Source: CAZJYI01 sp964550025 (GTDB taxonomy: Bacteria; Verrucomicrobiota; Kiritimatiellia; UBA8416; CAYOBW01). Taken from it: a stretch of 10,076 bases of DNA. Both the position numbers and the translations under genes were made by a program. The stretch covers positions 1-10,076 of the forward strand of contig CAZJYI010000269.1 in the NCBI GenBank assembly GCA_964550025.1, written 5' to 3'. The notes beneath the pieces were generated by a model, which was not told the DNA's origin, made no database searches, and was given only the letters and a program-made list of their open reading frames with translations. Of this stretch, positions 6,979 to 10,076 are shown piece after piece; within the stretch, counting starts at the first letter, position 1, and the number at the start of each line of letters is the position of its first letter.

Positions 6979-7503
6979 CTATCCGTCGTCGGCTCCCGCG
7001 TCCACCTTTTCCCCCGCCAACCGGAGAATGCGCTTCCTGAGGGACATGGAGATTCGGTATCGTGCGACCGAGAGCGCATCCAGATCCGAACGGACTTCCG
7101 TGATGAGGCCGATTTCCTTCGATCTGATCAATACGGCACCCGTTCCAAACACACGAATGCCGCAGCGAACGGCAACCGTGCGCCCGGTCGCCTCGTCAAT
7201 CAGTAGCAGCGCTCCCTTGCGCTCCGCGAAGGTAATAGCCTCCGCCTCACCACGGTCGACAACGGCCAGGAGCTCGGGGCGAACACCGCTCACGGAAACC
7301 GTCTTCAGCCATCCTTGCCTGGCTGCGGCTGAGAGCACCTTTGCTCCGGGCAGCGCGCTGCCCATGCAGAGATCAGCGGCCACGGCTTCGGGAATGATGA
7401 CCCGCCGGAAGAGCCGATGCAGCAAATCCAGCCTGTCGATTCTCGCCAGGCCAATCAACGGTCCGGCATCGGCAACTACCAGCCTCTCAGCCGACTGGGT
7501 CAC
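6979..7503 (-). CDS. DUF3368-type PIN-like toxin of a toxin-antitoxin pair
   Basis: Probable RNase toxin of 174 residues. PIN-fold nucleases use a cluster of acidic residues to bind metal; here D12 in VVADAGPLIGLARI, E39 in PEAV, E86/E88 in RGEAEAI and D103 in LLLIDEATGR fit that cluster, and GTGAVLIRSKE (120-130) is characteristic of the DUF3368 group. Length is typical. It starts with GTG at 7503, which overlaps the antitoxin's TGA stop (GTGA), a strong sign of translational coupling. The C-terminus is basic (MSLRKRILR, 153-161), fitting RNA contact. RNA target and activity are not deducible. The neighbouring gene with a UPF0175-like domain matches the usual partner of DUF3368 proteins, which supports both calls. 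Confidence 0.82.
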   Translation of the reverse strand: MTQSAERLVVADAGPLIGLARIDRLDLLHRLFRRVIIPEAVAADLCMGSALPGAKVLSAAARQGWLKTVSVSGVRPELLAVVDRGEAEAITFAERKGALLLIDEATGRTVAVRCGIRVFGTGAVLIRSKEIGLITEVRSDLDALSVARYRISMSLRKRILRLAGEKVDAGADDG

Positions 7504-7832
7504 CGCACCGCCTCAAGTTCGGCGTCCAATTCCTCGGGTGGATAGTCGACCACATCCACCCCGGATATCTGCAATACGTCCAGGAACGCCTCAACCGACA
7601 GGTTGGCCAGCTTGGCTGCCCGAGCCAGCGTGAGCAGGCGCTGGGCATAGAGGCGAGCCGCCAACCGCCGGTGGACGCCCAGCTCGAGAAGCTCCGCGTC
7701 GAACGGCACGGCGATCGCAGCGGGACGCCCGTGCTTCGTTATCACGGCCAGGTTGCCGGCTTCCGCATCTTTGAGCAACCCTCCGGCACGGTTTCGTAGA
7801 TCACGGGCCGAGAAGACATCGACGGCATGCAT
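7500..7832 (-). CDS. Antitoxin: Phd/YefM-like domain fused to a UPF0175-like domain
   Basis: Predicted antitoxin of 110 residues. Residues about 5-45 (FSARDLRNRAGGLLKDAEAG, then a beta strand with HGRPAAIAVPFD) follow the Phd/YefM DNA-binding fold, which normally represses its own operon. Residues about 55-108 (LAARLYAQRLLTLARAAKLA, then SVEAFLDVLQISGVDVV and DYPPEELDAEL) match the UPF0175 pattern of a small helix-turn-helix, usual partner of DUF3368 toxins. The start is set by AAGGAG (7841-7846) eight nt upstream of the ATG; a nearer out-of-frame ATG at 7840 was discarded. Its stop overlaps the toxin start. Having both domains in one short protein may combine operator binding with toxin neutralising. 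The alternative is a single UPF0175 protein with an unrelated N-terminal extension, but the Phd-like stretch is clear. Confidence 0.8.
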   Translation of the reverse strand: MHAVDVFSARDLRNRAGGLLKDAEAGNLAVITKHGRPAAIAVPFDAELLELGVHRRLAARLYAQRLLTLARAAKLANLSVEAFLDVLQISGVDVVDYPPEELDAELEAVR

Positions 7833-7860
7833 GAGTGCATCTCCTTTTTTGTACCCACAA

Positions 7861-7889
7861 TTCGTAGCACAAACAAGAAGTCAATTCAA
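7861..7889 (-). promoter_or_regulatory. Candidate promoter of the toxin-antitoxin operon
   Basis: On the minus strand, TTGAAT (7889-7884) and TACGAA (7866-7861) are 17 nt apart, with a TG two nt before the -10 box as in extended -10 promoters. The start would fall near 7854, about 22 nt upstream of the antitoxin ATG and ahead of its AAGGAG site. Both boxes match the consensus only moderately. The -35 element overlaps one of the direct repeats noted at 7882-7910. Confidence 0.3.
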
Positions 7890-7910
7890 CCTGAAAAGAG
7901 CAGTTCAACC
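7882..7910. repeat. Short direct repeat upstream of the antitoxin gene (possible operator)
   Basis: CAATTCAACC (7882-7891) and CAGTTCAACC (7901-7910) agree at 9 of 10 positions and are 19 nt apart, about two helical turns. Their location at the candidate promoter would suit autoregulation by the Phd/YefM-like antitoxin. A chance match of this length cannot be excluded. Confidence 0.3.
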
Positions 7911-7913
7911 GCG

Positions 7914-7940
7914 AAAAAACGGCACCAGAACCCTACGGTG
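7914..7940 (-). terminator. Weak candidate terminator after the HzsA-like gene
   Basis: Ten nt after the stop codon on the minus strand, CACC (7940-7937) can pair with GGTG (7926-7923), plus one G-T pair, across a short loop. A run of six T (7919-7914) follows after a short spacer. The stem is only about five pairs, so termination would be weak. Confidence 0.3.
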
Positions 7941-7949
7941 GATCAAGCG

Positions 7950-10076
7950 TCACTCCCCCTGATACCAGAATGAACGCCAGTACTTCTGATCCACTTTGTA
8001 GACGTCGATAGGATCTGAATCCGTGAAGGATGCGGGCAGTATGCCGTAACGCTTCATTTCGCGCACATAGTGCTCGTTGGGGCGGAATCCCGGCATGTCG
8101 AAACGCTTGATCTTGTCGAGTTCCCTTCTGTTCCTGTCAATCTGCACGAGCAGGGATTTGTACTCCGGCGCATCGCGTGATGTGAGAACAGGCTTGCCGC
8201 TCTCCTTTTCGCAGATGCCGTACCCGCCGGCGGCTGTCGATAGCGGCGCAAGCAACAGCCGCGAGTATTCCGGGCGAGAGAGGTTCAGTAGCGTCTGTCG
8301 GTTGAACTTCACAACTCCGGGGTTGCCGTAAGGCTGTCCGCCGCCCCTCAGCCCGGGGTATTTCTGAGCGAACAACCCGCTCTTGTGGCATGCATGGCAC
8401 GTTTCTGGGATCTTGGTGCTCCTCACCACCATGCCTGATCCCAACGCGGCGTATGTTCCGGCATAGACAGCACTGCTTTCGATCCACAGGCGAACGATTT
8501 CTTTCTCGCGCGCAGTGACCTGCACGCCGTGATGCCCGCCTGAGATCTTGTCAAGCAGGGGGGCATCGGCAGTGCCGATGGTGCGCGGGGCTTTGTTGGC
8601 GTTGCCGTCCCGCCCGTCAGTGAACTGGCGGAGCATGGTCAGGTTGGCGTATGCGTGCGAGAAGATCTGCCCGCGGTCGCCGGCCAGCGAGATGCCACCG
8701 GACAGGGGGCCACAGGGCTTCGTTTCGCCTCCTTCGGCATACGTGCCGTGCTGTTTCACGTCGTGACACTTCAGGCAGTGCTTGTCGAGGATTGGCTGGA
8801 TGTCGCGCGGGAAGTCGTAGATGTCGGGCAGGTTGCCCGGAATCGGCGTGATTTTGCTCGCGGGTCGACGCATCGCAAGGCCCATGCCTTTGCGCACGAT
8901 TGGCGGGGAGGCAACCCGTTCCTCGTGGCACCCGACGCAGCTCATCCGTTCGCCAGGCTGGACCGTCGTGAAGCTCTGCATCCGTTTGACGGCGATGTCG
9001 TCCTCGTCCAGGGCAACGAAGAAGATGCTGCGCAGAGCCGGAAGCTCGAAATGGGCGCTGCCGTCAGCTTCGACCGGGACCGTGCCCAGCACGCGGTTGA
9101 GGGTGAACGTTCCGCCCATCGATGTCGGCTCCATATGACCGCTGAAGTTCACGGGTTTGGGCAGTGCTTCAAGAACAAGCAGCTTCTTGATGTCTCCCTT
9201 CTTCACGCCTTGCATGTTCCTGCCGACATACACACTCTCAAGCATCATCGTCCCCGTCTTCTTCTCCAGGGAGACTTCGTGTGGGATGACTTTTTCTCTC
9301 TTGCGCCCCTGAATGGGACGAGGTTCGTGTAGCCAGAGCTTCTCGTGTTTGTATCTGTCCGGCATCTTCCAGAGGGTCGTATAGTCCCCATTGCCGTCAA
9401 GAAGCCCCATCTCTTCGTTCAGCGTGACCAGGAACAACTCCTCGGAGAACGGATAGGGGTCGCGGTACAACTTCCGGCTCACCGGCTTCGCCATCGATTT
9501 GTCGTCAGGGCCGTTGGATGGGTCAACGACCGTGACGACTCCCTCATGCTCCTTCCTGCCATGGCCCGGACAGAAGGCAGCGACCGTCTTGCTTGAGCCG
9601 GGGATTGGCTTGGCGTCGATCATCACCGTACCGGGGTGCATATTGCCGTAATAGACCATCTGGTCCGTGCCGTCGGGGTCCATGGTCCACAGGTGGTGGA
9701 ACCGTACGCGACTGCGGTCGATGTACTCCCACCGTTGGTAGATGATCTTGCCGCCGGGCAACACCCACGGCGTGTTGTCATGTTCGATATTGGGAGACAG
9801 GGCGCGAATGTTCTTACCATCACTGTCGCAGCGATGGATGACGGCGACATGGGTAAACCAGCAGTTCACATAGCGATTGCAGCGCGACGAGCAAAACGCG
9901 ATTCCGCCGTCCGGCAGGTACGTCGGTTCGATGTCGTTGAAATCGCCGGAGGTCAGTTGCCGCAGGTCCTTGCCATCCACGCCAATCTCGTAAAGGTGGT
10001 AGAACGGCTGCCCACCCTTGCGGTACGAGAAGAGGATCTTGGCCCCGGAGTAATGGAGCTGCGGATCGCGCACGCC
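7950..10076 (-). CDS. HzsA-like protein: PD40/TolB propeller with three CxxCH cytochrome c motifs (N-terminus off window)
   Basis: The visible 708 residues are the C-terminal part of a large, probably exported protein; the start lies beyond the right edge, and the apparent GTG at 10073 is an internal codon. Numbering from that codon: residues 1-200 hold propeller-type repeats (ILFSYRKG..., GGIAFCSSRCNRYVNCW at 57-72, HHLWTMDPDGTD), like PD40/TolB blades. Residues about 270-380 (GGTFTLNRVLGTVPVEADGS, then FFVALDEDDIAVKRMQ) follow the hydrazine synthase alpha-subunit middle-domain pattern. Three haem c motifs are CVGCH (379-383), CLKCH (433-437) and CHACH (559-563). Such HzsA-related proteins are common in PVC genomes with no anammox metabolism, so hydrazine synthesis should not be inferred; a periplasmic redox or carbohydrate-linked role is possible. 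No partner subunits are visible here. Confidence 0.82.
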   Translation of the reverse strand, partial: GVRDPQLHYSGAKILFSYRKGGQPFYHLYEIGVDGKDLRQLTSGDFNDIEPTYLPDGGIAFCSSRCNRYVNCWFTHVAVIHRCDSDGKNIRALSPNIEHDNTPWVLPGGKIIYQRWEYIDRSRVRFHHLWTMDPDGTDQMVYYGNMHPGTVMIDAKPIPGSSKTVAAFCPGHGRKEHEGVVTVVDPSNGPDDKSMAKPVSRKLYRDPYPFSEELFLVTLNEEMGLLDGNGDYTTLWKMPDRYKHEKLWLHEPRPIQGRKREKVIPHEVSLEKKTGTMMLESVYVGRNMQGVKKGDIKKLLVLEALPKPVNFSGHMEPTSMGGTFTLNRVLGTVPVEADGSAHFELPALRSIFFVALDEDDIAVKRMQSFTTVQPGERMSCVGCHEERVASPPIVRKGMGLAMRRPASKITPIPGNLPDIYDFPRDIQPILDKHCLKCHDVKQHGTYAEGGETKPCGPLSGGISLAGDRGQIFSHAYANLTMLRQFTDGRDGNANKAPRTIGTADAPLLDKISGGHHGVQVTAREKEIVRLWIESSAVYAGTYAALGSGMVVRSTKIPETCHACHKSGLFAQKYPGLRGGGQPYGNPGVVKFNRQTLLNLSRPEYSRLLLAPLSTAAGGYGICEKESGKPVLTSRDAPEYKSLLVQIDRNRRELDKIKRFDMPGFRPNEHYVREMKRYGILPASFTDSDPIDVYKVDQKYWRSFWYQGE

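Noticed and set aside
7950..10076. Genuine anammox hydrazine synthase subunit
   Set aside because: Neighbours are toxin-antitoxin and carbohydrate genes, and HzsA-related paralogues are widespread in non-anammox PVC bacteria.

Overview
The window looks like chromosomal DNA from a PVC-type bacterium (Planctomycetota, Lentisphaerota, Kiritimatiellota or Verrucomicrobiota). That placement is inferred from gene content: a HzsA-like propeller/cytochrome protein, a LamG protein entering a GH32-like domain, an SSS symporter of the type common in those phyla, and a large secreted protein family I associate with them. The DNA is GC-rich. All eight intact or edge-cut genes lie on the minus strand, so transcription runs from high to low coordinates.

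Right part (10076 down to 7950): a large protein, cut at its N-terminus by the window edge, with a TolB/PD40-like beta-propeller, an HzsA-like core and three CxxCH motifs. Next (7832 down to 6979) is a compact toxin-antitoxin pair. The antitoxin looks like a fusion of a Phd/YefM domain and a UPF0175 domain. It overlaps a DUF3368 PIN-like toxin by a GTGA junction. Then comes a secreted alpha/beta-hydrolase of esterase type (6922 down to 6113).

Left part (5958 down to 1): a probable carbohydrate-use operon. In order of transcription it holds a sodium:solute symporter, a cytoplasmic GH130 mannoside-phosphorylase-like enzyme, a large secreted protein with an apparent (alpha/alpha)6-type fold carrying an inserted beta-sandwich, and a secreted LamG protein whose GH32-like catalytic part runs off the left edge. 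The last two genes are only 2 nt apart. The simple reading is that secreted proteins bind and trim a polysaccharide, the symporter imports the products, and GH130 phosphorolyses a mannoside inside the cell. The exact substrate cannot be read from the sequence.

The most unusual signal is a family of degenerate 6/12-nt periodic repeats built on TACTC. It appears three times: as a seven-copy inverted array between the symporter and GH130 genes, as an inverted repeat written into the N-terminal coding region of the large secreted protein, and as a 27-nt in-frame block inside the symporter gene. A short plus-strand stretch between the esterase and symporter reads like a remnant of an AraC-family cupin domain. 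No rRNA, tRNA, CRISPR array or insertion sequence was recognised, and no stretch over 300 nt lacks a gene.
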